DNA of 51,655 bases, taken from NCBI GenBank assembly GCA_024687845.1, contig JAILEL010000417.1, forward strand, positions 1-51,655, given 5' to 3'. Source of the DNA: Eubacterium sp. Lineage in GTDB: Bacteria; Bacillota_A; Clostridia; Lachnospirales; Lachnospiraceae. Position numbers and translations under genes: made by a program. Position 1 is the first letter of the stretch, and each line of letters starts with the position of its first letter. Below, in pieces: positions 42,985-51,655 of this stretch. The notes beneath the pieces are model-generated. The model was not told the origin of the DNA, ran no database searches, and worked only from the letters and a program-made list of their open reading frames with translations.

Positions 42985-44121
42985 ATGAATGAAAGTAGCG
43001 TAAAAAAGGCGCTCGTAGCAATGAGCGGAGGTGTCGATAGTTCTGTTGCGGCATTTCTTATGAAGGAAAAAGGATATGATCCCGTAGGAGTGACCATGAT
43101 GCTTCATGATCAGGAAGAGGTATTAGCTAAGAATGCATATACCTGCTGTACTCCGGATGATATAGAGGATGCCAGAGTCGTAGCTTCTCAGATGGGAATT
43201 CCTTTCCACGTTGTAAACTTTATGGATGGATTCAGGGAGAAGATTGTAGATAAGTTTATTGATACTTATCTCAGAGGTGAGACTCCAAATCCCTGCATTG
43301 ACTGCAATAGATATATGAAGTTTGGACGATTATTTGAAATGGCTGATGAAGAAGGCTGTGAAAAGGTTGTTACCGGACACTATGCAATCATTGAATGGGA
43401 TGAAAAACAAGGAGTTTATAAGCTGAAAAGGGGAAATGACAAGAAGAAGGACCAGACTTATGTTTTATATTTCCTGACTCAGAAGCAGCTGGCAAGACTG
43501 GACTTTCCGATAGGTGAGCATGAAAAGGAAGAAGTCCGTGAAATAGCTGAAAGGGAAGGGCTGATAGTTGCAAGAAAGCATGACAGCCAGGATATATGTT
43601 TTGTTCCGGATGGTGATTATGCCGGATTTATAGAAAAAGAAGGTCGAGGCGAGCTTGGAACTATATGGCCTGATACTTTGGATTATTCTGGGGATTTTAC
43701 AGATATAGAAGGGAATGTAATAGGAAAGCATAAAGGTTTCTTTCATTACACAATCGGTCAGAGAAAAGGTCTTGGGATATCAGCAGCCCAGCCTCTTTAT
43801 GTGGTTGATATAATACCAAAAGAAAACCGGGTGGTTCTTGGAAGCAACGATGATCTTTTCACAAGAGAGGTAAATGCAGTTGATTTCAATATGATGTATA
43901 TGCCTGATATAATAGAAAAGTCTGAAGACGGGTCAATGCGACTCAGAGTTACTGCAAAGGTGAGATATCGTGCTCAGGATACTCCGGGTGAACTGATCGT
44001 ATATCCGGATGGAAGAGCAAGAATGACCTTTGATGAGGCTGTGAGGGCGGTTACGCCGGGACAGAGTCTGGTAGTGTATGATGGTGAATACTGTCTGGGG
44101 GGCGGTATTATAACTCGATGA
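42985..44121 (+). CDS. mnmA: tRNA-specific 2-thiouridylase
   Basis: This 378-residue enzyme adds sulfur to U34 of tRNA-Lys, Glu and Gln. The ATP loop is S14-G-G-V-D-S19. The two catalytic cysteines are C104 in NPCIDCN and C205 in SQDICFV. The substrate blocks GHYA and GFFHYTIGQRKGLG are present, as is the C-terminal beta domain (RVTAKVRYRAQDTPGEL). Length is typical. The ribosome site is weak (ACAAGGAT), with the start chosen by the family's N-terminus. It follows the YkgJ gene closely and precedes citrate synthase by 36 bases. Confidence 0.95.
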   Translation: MNESSVKKALVAMSGGVDSSVAAFLMKEKGYDPVGVTMMLHDQEEVLAKNAYTCCTPDDIEDARVVASQMGIPFHVVNFMDGFREKIVDKFIDTYLRGETPNPCIDCNRYMKFGRLFEMADEEGCEKVVTGHYAIIEWDEKQGVYKLKRGNDKKKDQTYVLYFLTQKQLARLDFPIGEHEKEEVREIAEREGLIVARKHDSQDICFVPDGDYAGFIEKEGRGELGTIWPDTLDYSGDFTDIEGNVIGKHKGFFHYTIGQRKGLGISAAQPLYVVDIIPKENRVVLGSNDDLFTREVNAVDFNMMYMPDIIEKSEDGSMRLRVTAKVRYRAQDTPGELIVYPDGRARMTFDEAVRAVTPGQSLVVYDGEYCLGGGIITR

Positions 44122-44157
44122 ATAGGACAAAAAATATTAGAGAAGGGGTATAAGGAT

Positions 44158-45516
44158 ATGATGACAGACAGGGAATTATATGAATATTCTGGAAAATGTG
44201 AGGCTCTTTGCCGCAATGTAGATGTTGTGGATAAGGAACTCTATAATGAGTACGGTGTCAAGAGAGGACTCAGAGATGTAAATGGACATGGGGTTCTTAC
44301 CGGAATCACCAACATTTCCAAAATCATTTCTTCGGAAATAATTGACGGAAAAGAGGTTCCATGTGATGGTCAGCTCTGGTACAGAGGCTACAATGTTATC
44401 GATATGGTCAAAGACTTTGGCTTTAAGCGTTTCGGATTTGAAGAAATTGCTTACCTTCTTCTTTTTGGTGATCTTCCAGATGTATCACAGCTTGAGGAAT
44501 TCAAGAGTGCACTGGCAAGCCTGAATCATCTTCCTACTAATTTCACCAGAGATGTTATTATGAAAGCACCGAGTCATGATATCATGAATTCCATGACGAA
44601 GTCCGTTCTGACTCTCGCTTCCTATGACGATGGCGATGTTTCAGATCTTTCGATACCAAATGTCCTTAGACAATGCCTCGCTCTTATAAGTGAATTTCCT
44701 ATGCTGGCGGCATATGGATACTGCGCATATAATCATTATGAAAAGGATGAAAGTATGTATATCCACAGGCCTGACCCAGAACTCAGTACTGCAGAGAATC
44801 TTCTCAGAATGCTGAGACCAGACAGGAAGTATACACAGCTCGAAGCACAGGTTCTTGATGCAGCGCTGGTGCTTCATATGGAGCATGGTGGAGGAAATAA
44901 CTCTACATTTACTACCAGAGTTGTATCCAGTGCGGGTTCAGATACTTATTCAGTTATAGCAGCTGCGCTTTCTTCATTGAAGGGACCTAAGCATGGTGGC
45001 GCTAACATTAAGGTTATGCAGATGATGGACGACATCAGAGCACATGTGCCGGATTACAATGATAAAGATACACTTCGAGACTATCTTGCGAAGATAGTAG
45101 ATAAGCAGGCATTTGATAATAGAGGCCTTATCTATGGAATGGGACATGCCATTTATTCAATATCAGATCCGAGAGCGAGGGTCTTTAAACAGTTCGTTGA
45201 GGAGCTTGCGGTTGAAAAGCATATGGAGAAGGAGTACAGCCTGTATCAAAGCATTGAGAAGCTGGCGCCTGAGATAATTGCAGAAAAGAGAAAGATTTAT
45301 AAGGGTGTTAGTGCAAATGTTGACTTCTACAGTGGCTTTGTATATAGCATGCTGGGAATCCCGACCGAACTGTATACACCACTTTTTGCAATCGCAAGAA
45401 TCGTAGGATGGTCAGCTCACAGAATTGAAGAACTCATAAATGTAGATAAGATAATACGTCCAGCATATAAGAGTATAATGGTAGAAAGAGAGTATGTGCC
45501 CTTTACGGAACGATGA
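44158..45516 (+). CDS. gltA: citrate synthase
   Basis: This 452-residue enzyme condenses oxaloacetate and acetyl-CoA. The catalytic histidines lie in KHGGANIKVM and MGHAIYSISDPRA; the catalytic aspartate is in ANVDFYSGFVY; the C-terminal LYTPLFAIARIVGWSAHRIEE completes the active site. A citrate/methylcitrate choice cannot be made from sequence alone. In a fermentative anaerobe it most likely supports 2-oxoglutarate and glutamate synthesis, in line with glnN elsewhere. GAAGGGG lies before the ATG, with a second ATG right after. A terminator follows. Confidence 0.93.
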   Translation: MMTDRELYEYSGKCEALCRNVDVVDKELYNEYGVKRGLRDVNGHGVLTGITNISKIISSEIIDGKEVPCDGQLWYRGYNVIDMVKDFGFKRFGFEEIAYLLLFGDLPDVSQLEEFKSALASLNHLPTNFTRDVIMKAPSHDIMNSMTKSVLTLASYDDGDVSDLSIPNVLRQCLALISEFPMLAAYGYCAYNHYEKDESMYIHRPDPELSTAENLLRMLRPDRKYTQLEAQVLDAALVLHMEHGGGNNSTFTTRVVSSAGSDTYSVIAAALSSLKGPKHGGANIKVMQMMDDIRAHVPDYNDKDTLRDYLAKIVDKQAFDNRGLIYGMGHAIYSISDPRARVFKQFVEELAVEKHMEKEYSLYQSIEKLAPEIIAEKRKIYKGVSANVDFYSGFVYSMLGIPTELYTPLFAIARIVGWSAHRIEELINVDKIIRPAYKSIMVEREYVPFTER

Positions 45517-45571
45517 TGAGACATAAATTATTAAGTTTTATTAGTTAGTTCTTTAATAACAGTATAGACAA

Positions 45572-45599
45572 GACTCCTGACTTGATCGGGAGTTTTTTT
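45572..45599 (+). terminator. terminator after citrate synthase
   Basis: ACTCC and GA pair with TC and GGAGT, followed by a run of seven T residues. Confidence 0.8.
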
Positions 45600-45662
45600 A
45601 GTTCAATTTATAGAATTAAAAAATGGATTAGATTTGTGCTGTCCACAAAAAAATGGTCGGGA

Positions 45663-45717
45663 ATTGTCAACCAAAATAAAATATCAAGTTGACAATGTGC
45701 GATTTCTCTGATAGATT
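45663..45717 (+). promoter_or_regulatory. promoter and inverted-repeat operator of the symporter gene
   Basis: TTGACA (45689-45694) and TAGATT (45712-45717) are 17 bases apart. A perfect nine-base inverted repeat, ATTGTCAAC (45663-45671) and GTTGACAAT (45688-45696), has its right arm over the -35 box; half-site spacing is 25 bases. A dimeric regulator bridging the two arms is likely, but unidentified. Confidence 0.58.
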
Positions 45718-45769
45718 AACTGAGGTGATTTAACACCGAAGAAAACATTAATTACAAGGGGACGAAACA

Positions 45770-47134
45770 GTGAATCTTACATTTATTATCATTTTTGCAC
45801 TTTATCTTCTGATACTTATTTTAATATCTGTTTTTGATTTGAAGAAAACGGATACATTTTCAGAATATGCTACCGCCGGAAAGAGTCAGGGACTGATGGC
45901 TGTAACTATGACGCTGCTTGCAACAGTGGTTGGAGCATCAACTACTATAGGAATAACTGATACTGTAAACAGTATAGGCTTTCCTGGAATCTGGTGGCTC
46001 CTTTTTGGTGCGATAGGACTTCTGCTTCAATCCTTTATTCTTTCAGAAAAAGTCAGGAAAATGGATGCAGATACGCTTCCGGATCTTGCCGGGAAGCTTG
46101 TTGGAAAACCGGCAGAGGTACTATTATCAATAGTGATCGTGGTTTCCTGGGTTGGAATTATCGCGGGGCAGTTCGTGGCGCTGAGCAGTATAATCAGCTT
46201 TGCAACTGGAATCAGCAGCAAGTATCTTGTAGCAGTTGTTTCATTTATAGTAATTATCTACACCATGTCTGGTGGACAGCTTTCGGTTGTGAAAACGGAT
46301 AAGATTCAGCTTATACTCATACTTATTGGAATAACAATCTGCTGCGGATGGCTTTATTTTATTAAGGGAGGAAATGTTGAACCTTCTGATATTGAATTTT
46401 TGAATAAGGATTATAGACCTATAAACCTTATCAACCAATTCTTTGTAATAGGTGGGGTATATTTTCTCGGACCTGACATTATGTCGAGAAATTTTCTGGC
46501 AAAGGATGAACAAACGGCTAGAAAATCGGCTCTGATAGCAGGACTTCTGCTGGCAGTTTTTTCCTTCCTGATTACGATGATAGGGCTCTGGGTGAGGATA
46601 AATGTAACACCTGATGAACTTGGCGGAGGAAAAGCTCTTATGTTTGTTGCCGGCATTGTTCCTAAGGGAATAAGCATGATACTTATGCTGGGACTTGTTT
46701 CAGCTATCCTTTCTTCTACAGATACCTGCATAATTAATGCTTCGACTATTTTTGTAAAAGATATTCTGCGAAAAGACAGTGTAAATCTGGTAAGAGTGAC
46801 AGTTCTGATTATGGGCGTGATCTCACTTGTTCTGGCACTGGCAGGAAGAGGAGATATAATGAGCCTATTATCAGGTGCTTATTCTATCTACACACCGGGA
46901 ATCATATTTCCACTATTTATAGCGATAATTGTAAATGATAGTAAAAGGCTGAGACTGGGTGTCTGGATGGCGGCTGTGATTACTGGCGGTTTATTCGGAC
47001 TGGCAGGAACGTATTTTATGAACCTGTTATCCCAGACAGGAGTTCCAGAAGGAGTTCTTACATATCTTCCACTGCTCGGCATGCTTATATCCTTGATTAT
47101 TTCTATATCTTCAATAAAATTAAACAAAAAATAA
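45770..47134 (+). CDS. sodium:solute symporter family protein
   Basis: The 454-residue protein has 12-13 membrane helices and the SSS-family pattern: FAL near the start, FSEYATAGKSQGLMAVTMTLLATVVGASTTIGI (TM1-2 with the sodium-site residues), then the GGQLSVVKTDKIQLILI segment and LVSAILSSTDTCIINAS, the conserved TM8 sodium site. It imports a small solute with sodium. The substrate cannot be told; carboxylates, amino acids and proline are common in this family. GTG is used as start, with AAGGGG eight bases before it. It lies alone between citrate synthase and the por operon. Confidence 0.9.
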   Translation: MNLTFIIIFALYLLILILISVFDLKKTDTFSEYATAGKSQGLMAVTMTLLATVVGASTTIGITDTVNSIGFPGIWWLLFGAIGLLLQSFILSEKVRKMDADTLPDLAGKLVGKPAEVLLSIVIVVSWVGIIAGQFVALSSIISFATGISSKYLVAVVSFIVIIYTMSGGQLSVVKTDKIQLILILIGITICCGWLYFIKGGNVEPSDIEFLNKDYRPINLINQFFVIGGVYFLGPDIMSRNFLAKDEQTARKSALIAGLLLAVFSFLITMIGLWVRINVTPDELGGGKALMFVAGIVPKGISMILMLGLVSAILSSTDTCIINASTIFVKDILRKDSVNLVRVTVLIMGVISLVLALAGRGDIMSLLSGAYSIYTPGIIFPLFIAIIVNDSKRLRLGVWMAAVITGGLFGLAGTYFMNLLSQTGVPEGVLTYLPLLGMLISLIISISSIKLNKK

Positions 47135-47256
47135 ATAAAAAAATAAAAAAATAGGCATATAAACAAACAAAATTAACTAAATCGTATTTTTTCCTTTAAA
47201 AACAAAATAATATATGATAGAATCAAAAGACGTGTTTTTTCTAGGAGGAAATAATC

Positions 47257-47829
47257 ATGAGTAAAGCAATTGAAATCAGATGGCACGGCCGTGGTGGTCA
47301 GGGTGCCAAAACAGCTGCACTTCTTCTTGCGGATGTAGCATTTAACACAGGAATGTATGTGCAGGGATTTCCGGAATATGGACCGGAAAGAATGGGAGCT
47401 CCTATTACAGCATACAACAGACTCAGTGACACAGAAATAAGGAATCACTCCAATATTTACAATCCTGATTATGTAGTAGTTGTTGATGAAACACTTCTTC
47501 ACAGCGTTGACGTTACTTCAGGACTGAATAAGGATGGCGCAGTAGTTATCAATACTGCAAGACCAAAAGAAGAAATCATTCCACTCCTCAATGGATATGA
47601 AGGCGACGTTTTTACCATTGACGCACGTAAGATTTCCATGGAAACTCTGGGAAAATATTTCCCTAACTCACCTATGCTTGCTGCTATAGTTAAGGTATCA
47701 GGTGTAATGTCCCAGCAGGATTTTCTTGAGCAGATGAGAGGCTCATATCAGCATAAATTTGCTAAAAAGCCTGAGGTTATTGATGGAAATATGAAGGCTC
47801 TTGAGAGAGCATTTCAGGAGGTGCAGTAA
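47257..47829 (+). CDS. porG: 2-oxoacid:ferredoxin oxidoreductase, gamma subunit (probably pyruvate)
   Basis: The 190-residue subunit has the gamma signature IRWHGRGGQGAKTAALLLAD at the start, then GFPEYGPERMGAPITAYNRLSD, and continues to NSPMLAAIVKVSGV. It forms part of the enzyme that turns pyruvate and CoA into acetyl-CoA, CO2 and reduced ferredoxin (or the reverse). AGGAGG precedes the ATG. Its last base overlaps the first base of the delta gene. Substrate (pyruvate rather than branched-chain 2-oxoacid) is inferred from closeness to pyruvate synthase sequences. Confidence 0.92.
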   Translation: MSKAIEIRWHGRGGQGAKTAALLLADVAFNTGMYVQGFPEYGPERMGAPITAYNRLSDTEIRNHSNIYNPDYVVVVDETLLHSVDVTSGLNKDGAVVINTARPKEEIIPLLNGYEGDVFTIDARKISMETLGKYFPNSPMLAAIVKVSGVMSQQDFLEQMRGSYQHKFAKKPEVIDGNMKALERAFQEVQ

Positions 47830-48143
47830 TGGCGAATAAAGAAAGACTTGATATAACAAAACTTACGGAGAAAGCTCCGTATCAAGATATAACTCCGGGA
47901 AATGCTGTCTATGGCGGCGGTGGAGCTGTAACTTTTAATACTGGTGAATGGAGAACACAGACTCCAGTTATTGACTGGGATAAATGCGTTCAGTGTCTTC
48001 TCTGTGCACCTATGTGCCCTGATTCATCTATTCCAGTAGTGGATGGAAAGAGACAGGATTTTGATTATGATCATTGCAAGGGCTGTGGTATCTGCGTAGG
48101 CTGCTGCTCCTTCGGTGCAATTACAATGAGGGAGGGGCTGTAA
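47829..48143 (+). CDS. porD: 2-oxoacid:ferredoxin oxidoreductase, delta (ferredoxin-type) subunit
   Basis: The 104-residue subunit carries two 4Fe-4S sites: CVQCLLCAPMCP and CKGCGICVGCC. These pass electrons from the TPP site to ferredoxin. The N-terminal part (PYQDITPGNAVYGGGGAVTF) is usual for the delta chain. It overlaps porG by one base (TAATG) and precedes porA by one base, so the subunits are translated together. Confidence 0.94.
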   Translation: MANKERLDITKLTEKAPYQDITPGNAVYGGGGAVTFNTGEWRTQTPVIDWDKCVQCLLCAPMCPDSSIPVVDGKRQDFDYDHCKGCGICVGCCSFGAITMREGL

Positions 48144-48144
48144 G

Positions 48145-49572
48145 ATGGCAGATAAAATGAATGAGAAGAAGGCTGAAAAGGTTCGTCCAATCGATGTTCC
48201 TTCAAGACAGAGTACAAGTCCTTATGATGCTGAATATAGAGAACATAAAAAGGAAGCAAATAAGAAAAAAATTAAGGGAACCGCTGCAAAGAAGAGAGAC
48301 AGAATGTCTGGAAATGAAGCAGTAGCACTGGCAATTAAACAGGTTAATCCTGATGTAATGCCTGCATTCCCTATCACACCATCTACAGAACTTCCACAGA
48401 TGGTTTCAACATACATTTCCAATGGAGAAATCGATACAGAGTTTATTCCAGTAGAGTCAGAGCACAGCTCAATGAGTGCTGCAATCGGAGCCTCTGCTGC
48501 AGGAGCAAGAGCACTTACAGCTACATCTTCAGCAGGACTTGCATTTATGTGGGAAGAGCTTTATATAGCTGCATCTGACAGACTTCCACTGGTTCTCTGC
48601 CTTGTAAATAGAACTCTGACAGGCCCGCTTAACATCAACTGTGACCATTCAGATAGTATGGGAGCAAGAGATAGTGGCTGGCTCCAGGTATATGCTGAGA
48701 CAAATGAAGAAGCATACGATAATTTTATCATGGCTTATCGAGTAACAGAGCATCCGGATGTAATGCTTCCAATGATGGTATGTTACGATGGATTCATCAC
48801 AAGCCATGCTGTTATGAATATAGAAACAATTGATACGGCATCTGTTCGTGAATTTGTAGGAACTTATGAGCCAGACAATTTCCTTCTTAACAAGGATATG
48901 CCAATGGCTGTAGGTCCATATGCCAATTCTCCATTTTATATGGAAACTAAGTTCAATCAGAGAGCCGGTATGAAGAATGCAAAGAAGGTAATTCTTGATG
49001 TATGTGCCGAGTACGAAAAGATATCCGGTCGTAAGTACGGTCTTTTCGAGGAATACAGAATGGAAGATGCAAAATATGCAATCGTAATCATGGGTTCTGC
49101 TGCTGGACAGACTAAGGACGCAGTAGATAAGCTTCGTGAATATGGTATTCATGTTGGTATGATCAAGGTTCGTGTATTCAGACCATTTCCAGGAGAAGAG
49201 CTTGCTGCAGCACTTATGCATTGTAAATCAGTTGCAATTATGGACAGAGCTGAGAGCTTTTCAGGAATGGGCGGCCCACTTGGTTCAGAACTTAAGGCTG
49301 CTCTTTATGATGCAGGGTTTGATAAGCCGGTTGTTAATTACTTCTATGGACTTGGTGGACGTGATTACACAGTTAAAGAAGCAAGAGACGTATTCAAGGA
49401 TATCCGTGAGATAGTCAGACGTGGTGTTAAGCCTGTACAGTTTAAATATGTAGGTCTTAGAGACAGGGATGCGGAAGTGATAGATGAATTCGCAGAGTTT
49501 AAGGGACCTGACAACATGGACATCAGACTTTCAGGTGACGGAGTTAAGGTTAAAGAGGCTGAGCAGAAATAG
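48145..49572 (+). CDS. porA: 2-oxoacid:ferredoxin oxidoreductase, alpha subunit with Lys-rich N-terminal extension
   Basis: The 475-residue subunit has the alpha blocks RMSGNEAVALAIKQVNPDV, FPITPSTELPQ, ESEHSSMSAAIGASAAGAR, LTATSSAGLAFMWEELY and the C-terminal VRVFRPFPGEEL. These bind substrate and CoA. The first 50 residues are very basic and low in complexity (HKKEANKKKIKGTAAKKRDR), absent from most alpha subunits I recall (about 390-410 residues). The start is fixed by the single-base gap to porD and a GGAGGGG site. The C-terminal 40 residues are also extra and acidic. Confidence 0.93.
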   Translation: MADKMNEKKAEKVRPIDVPSRQSTSPYDAEYREHKKEANKKKIKGTAAKKRDRMSGNEAVALAIKQVNPDVMPAFPITPSTELPQMVSTYISNGEIDTEFIPVESEHSSMSAAIGASAAGARALTATSSAGLAFMWEELYIAASDRLPLVLCLVNRTLTGPLNINCDHSDSMGARDSGWLQVYAETNEEAYDNFIMAYRVTEHPDVMLPMMVCYDGFITSHAVMNIETIDTASVREFVGTYEPDNFLLNKDMPMAVGPYANSPFYMETKFNQRAGMKNAKKVILDVCAEYEKISGRKYGLFEEYRMEDAKYAIVIMGSAAGQTKDAVDKLREYGIHVGMIKVRVFRPFPGEELAAALMHCKSVAIMDRAESFSGMGGPLGSELKAALYDAGFDKPVVNYFYGLGGRDYTVKEARDVFKDIREIVRRGVKPVQFKYVGLRDRDAEVIDEFAEFKGPDNMDIRLSGDGVKVKEAEQK

Positions 49573-49630
49573 ATTTTGGTCTAGTAACAAGTAATCTGTA
49601 GGAAAAATTATTAAAAATGAGGATATAAAA

Positions 49631-50569
49631 ATGGCATATAATCTCAAGGAAGTCATGAGTAAGCCAGACAGACTTACTCCGGGACACAGACTCTGCGCAG
49701 GATGCGGCGCAGCAATCACAGTTAGAACAGTGCTTCGTGCACTTAAGGAAGAGGATAAAGCAGTAATAGGAAATGCAACAGGATGTCTTGAGGTTTCTTC
49801 CTATCTTTATCCATACACAGCATATACAGATAGCTATATTCATAATGCATTTGCTTGTGCAGGTGCTACACTTTCAGGTGTTGAAACTGCATACAATGCA
49901 CTTAAGAAAAGAGGTCGTATCGATAAGGATACAACCTATAAGTTCATAACCTTTGGTGGTGATGGTGGTACCTATGATATCGGTTTCCAGTCACTTTCAG
50001 GTGCAATGGAGAGAGGACATGACATGGTTTATGTATGCTATGATAATGGTGCATACATGAATACAGGTATTCAGAGATCATCTGCAACACCAAGATTTGC
50101 TGATACAACAACAACTCCAGTTGGAGCGGTTAGTACAGGTAAGGTTCAGTCACGTAAGGATCTTGCAGCAATCATGGCAGCACATAATATCCCTTACGTT
50201 GGACAGTCAACATTTACTTCAGGAATGAAGGATCTGTATGAGAAGTCAGAAAAGGCAATCTATACACCAGGAGCTGCATTTCTTAACGTAATGGCACCAT
50301 GTCCAAGAGGCTGGAGATTCGATGCAGCTGATATGGCAAAGATCTGCAAACTTGCGGTAGATACCTGCTATTGGCCACTCTTTGAAGTAATCGATGGTAA
50401 GTGGATACTCAGCTATAAGCCAAAGAACAAGCTTCCAATCGAAGATTTCCTTAAAGAGCAGGGAAGATTCAAGCATCTCTTTAAACCAGGCAACGAGGGA
50501 CTTATCGAAGAATTCCAGGCAGAAGTAGATAAGCGTTGGGAAGAACTGGTTAAAAAATGTGAGGCATAG
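49631..50569 (+). CDS. porB: 2-oxoacid:ferredoxin oxidoreductase, beta (TPP) subunit
   Basis: The 312-residue subunit binds thiamine diphosphate: TPGHRLCAGCGAAITVR with cysteines for an iron-sulfur cluster, NATGCLEV, then the TPP motif GGDGGTYDIGFQSL ... YDNGAYMNTG, and APCPRGW. It completes the gamma-delta-alpha-beta order seen in many anaerobes. The gap to porA is 58 bases; AATGAGGATATAAAA precedes the ATG. A GC-rich hairpin follows. Confidence 0.95.
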   Translation: MAYNLKEVMSKPDRLTPGHRLCAGCGAAITVRTVLRALKEEDKAVIGNATGCLEVSSYLYPYTAYTDSYIHNAFACAGATLSGVETAYNALKKRGRIDKDTTYKFITFGGDGGTYDIGFQSLSGAMERGHDMVYVCYDNGAYMNTGIQRSSATPRFADTTTTPVGAVSTGKVQSRKDLAAIMAAHNIPYVGQSTFTSGMKDLYEKSEKAIYTPGAAFLNVMAPCPRGWRFDAADMAKICKLAVDTCYWPLFEVIDGKWILSYKPKNKLPIEDFLKEQGRFKHLFKPGNEGLIEEFQAEVDKRWEELVKKCEA

Positions 50570-50612
50570 ATTAACATTTCTTTCCTGACTAAAATATAAC
50601 AATAACGAAGCA

Positions 50613-50645
50613 GGCACTCCTGAATTAAAACGGGGGTGCCATTTT
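50613..50645 (+). terminator. possible terminator after porB
   Basis: GGCACTCC pairs with GGGGTGCC across a 12-base A-rich loop and is followed by ATTTTGATT. Confidence 0.6.
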
Positions 50646-50749
50646 GATTCCAATATTGAGAGAGCTTTTATGTATCAGAGCAATCCGTATGTTATACAGA
50701 TGAAATAATATGTTATCTCTTTTGTAAGAATTCATTAGAAGGAGTGATT

Positions 50750-51649
50750 ATGTCATCAGTAAATAATTCAAATAAAACAGAAGATGACGAAAAGCAGAAT
50801 AATAATATAAGTGGCGCTTCCCCTACAAAAATGGTCCTGGCTGTATTCGGCAAACTTGTTTTACTTGCTATAGGAGCTGTTATACTCAATCTTTTTACAG
50901 CTACATTGGCCAGAGGAATCAGTAATATTGGAAATCTTACTGGAGTGGCATTTGCAATTCTTTTTATGGTGACTATACTTTTCTGGAAATATGTAAAAAG
51001 GCTGCTGATAGCCGGTTGGAAGAAACGTCTGGTAAAAATTCTTTATATTATAGCTGCTGCAGGAATAATTACTGCATTTATTTTTACTGTTATTTTTTCT
51101 GTATTTATATATCGTGGAGCAACTGACGAAAATATGTTTAGTAAAGTCCCGAAGGCAACTGATGATTCACATTATGATGATAACAGGGAGCCTGTTCTTG
51201 TAGTGCTTGGATGTCAGGTGAGAGGTTATTCTCCGAGTCTTATGCTTACAGAAAGGCTTGAAGCAGCATATGAATATCTGACTCAGCATCCAGATGCAGT
51301 CTGCATAGTGTCAGGTGGAAAAGGTCCTGGAGAAAAGATTTCAGAGGCAAAATGCATGTATGACTATCTAGTCAATAAAGGGATTTCAGGAGACAGGATA
51401 TATCAGGAAGACAGATCAACTACAACCGCAGAGAACCTTACATTTAGTAAAGAAATATTAGAAAAGGAAAACCTTGGAAACAGCATAGCGATAGTAACAA
51501 ATGAATTCCACGAATACCGGGCAAGAAGACAGGCATATACATATGGGCTGAGTTCTATACCGGTTTCAGCTAAGACAGCCGGATGGCTGTTCCCGACATT
51601 TTATGTTAGAGAACTATACGCTATTCCAGGATATTTTTTAAAGTATTAG
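50750..51649 (+). CDS. YdcF/SanA-type DUF218 membrane protein
   Basis: The 299-residue protein has a polar start, three membrane helices (about residues 25-48, 57-80 and 95-118, MVLAVFGKLVLLAIGAVI onward), and an extracytoplasmic DUF218 domain: VLVVLGCQVRGYSPSLMLTERLEAA, IVSGGKGPGEKISEA, then ISGDRIYQEDRSTTTAENL and IVTNEFHEYRARR. Related proteins (ElyC, SanA) affect envelope polysaccharide or vancomycin barrier functions. The ATG at 50750 is chosen because AAGGAG lies six bases before it; a GTG two codons earlier overlaps that site. The stop is six bases before the window end. Confidence 0.87.
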   Translation: MSSVNNSNKTEDDEKQNNNISGASPTKMVLAVFGKLVLLAIGAVILNLFTATLARGISNIGNLTGVAFAILFMVTILFWKYVKRLLIAGWKKRLVKILYIIAAAGIITAFIFTVIFSVFIYRGATDENMFSKVPKATDDSHYDDNREPVLVVLGCQVRGYSPSLMLTERLEAAYEYLTQHPDAVCIVSGGKGPGEKISEAKCMYDYLVNKGISGDRIYQEDRSTTTAENLTFSKEILEKENLGNSIAIVTNEFHEYRARRQAYTYGLSSIPVSAKTAGWLFPTFYVRELYAIPGYFLKY

Positions 51650-51655
51650 AATAAT

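Noticed and set aside
48649..49221. 190-residue minus-strand frame
   Set aside because: Antisense to porA, with Cys/His/Ile-rich composition and no start context.

Overview
The window looks like chromosomal DNA of a low-GC anaerobic Firmicute, most likely Lachnospiraceae (a Butyrivibrio/Pseudobutyrivibrio-like relative is my guess; the sequence does not settle the genus). The reasons are a type III glutamine synthetase, a class III (anaerobic) ribonucleotide reductase, a four-subunit 2-oxoacid:ferredoxin oxidoreductase, strong Shine-Dalgarno sites, and several families typical of that group (DUF6382, a DUF6320-like protein, YkgJ, secreted proteins with tryptophan/tyrosine-rich repeats). The usual yabO-divIC-tilS-hpt-ftsH neighbourhood is present, but yabP, yabQ and spoIIE are absent from it, which suggests a non-sporulating lineage.

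Layout. 1-2082 (minus): mltG, then a possible 28-residue ORF, then a DUF6382 gene cut by the window edge. 2083-2745: a 341-bp composite palindromic element. 2746-9138 (plus): ylmH (rqcP2), glnN, nrdG, then nrdD behind a textbook pair of NrdR boxes; nrdD carries a C-terminal glutaredoxin-like domain and is followed by a thioredoxin-reductase gene (9368-10348). 10391-12520: a YunG-PAS-GGDEF*-EAL signalling protein. 12631-15293: a promoter with candidate operator, a Cys-rich leader peptide, a terminator with a competing antiterminator, then metY and cysK. 15362-16320: a REP-like hairpin, a PH-domain gene, tRNA-Arg(ACG) with its terminator, and repeats. 16319-22950: DUF2804 protein, SpoVK/CbxX-type ATPase, acyl-CoA synthetase-like protein, Na/Pi cotransporter-PhoU protein. 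23010-28424: a MoxR-DUF58-VWA-VWA-TPR (Bat-like) operon. 28446-31532: an acyltransferase-like, zinc-ribbon membrane protein and alpha/beta hydrolase trio. 31628-37834: aldose-epimerase-like protein, HU, RqcP, DivIC, TilS, Hpt, FtsH. 37928-41972 (minus): a GH25 lysozyme and two related secreted proteins. 42125-51649 (plus): YkgJ, mnmA, citrate synthase, a sodium:solute symporter, the por operon and a YdcF-type membrane protein.

How the genes fit together. Much of the window is anaerobic core metabolism: nitrogen assimilation (glnN), dNTP synthesis (nrdG/nrdD with a probable TrxB-linked redoxin), sulfur assimilation (metY/cysK), and pyruvate/ferredoxin and citrate metabolism. A second theme is the envelope: MltG, GH25 lysozyme, FtsH, DivIC, the Bat-like complex and YdcF.

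The most interesting items are (1) what appears to be a ribosome-mediated cysteine attenuator: five Cys codons in a 36-codon leader, and three CCCGGG segments that can form either a terminator or an antiterminator; (2) a dispersed intergenic repeat family built of perfect palindromes with three-base loops and sharing a GTTACTATTCACGGTT end; (3) the acyltransferase/zinc-ribbon/hydrolase trio; (4) the YunG-headed c-di-GMP enzyme. No prophage, insertion sequence or CRISPR array was seen.
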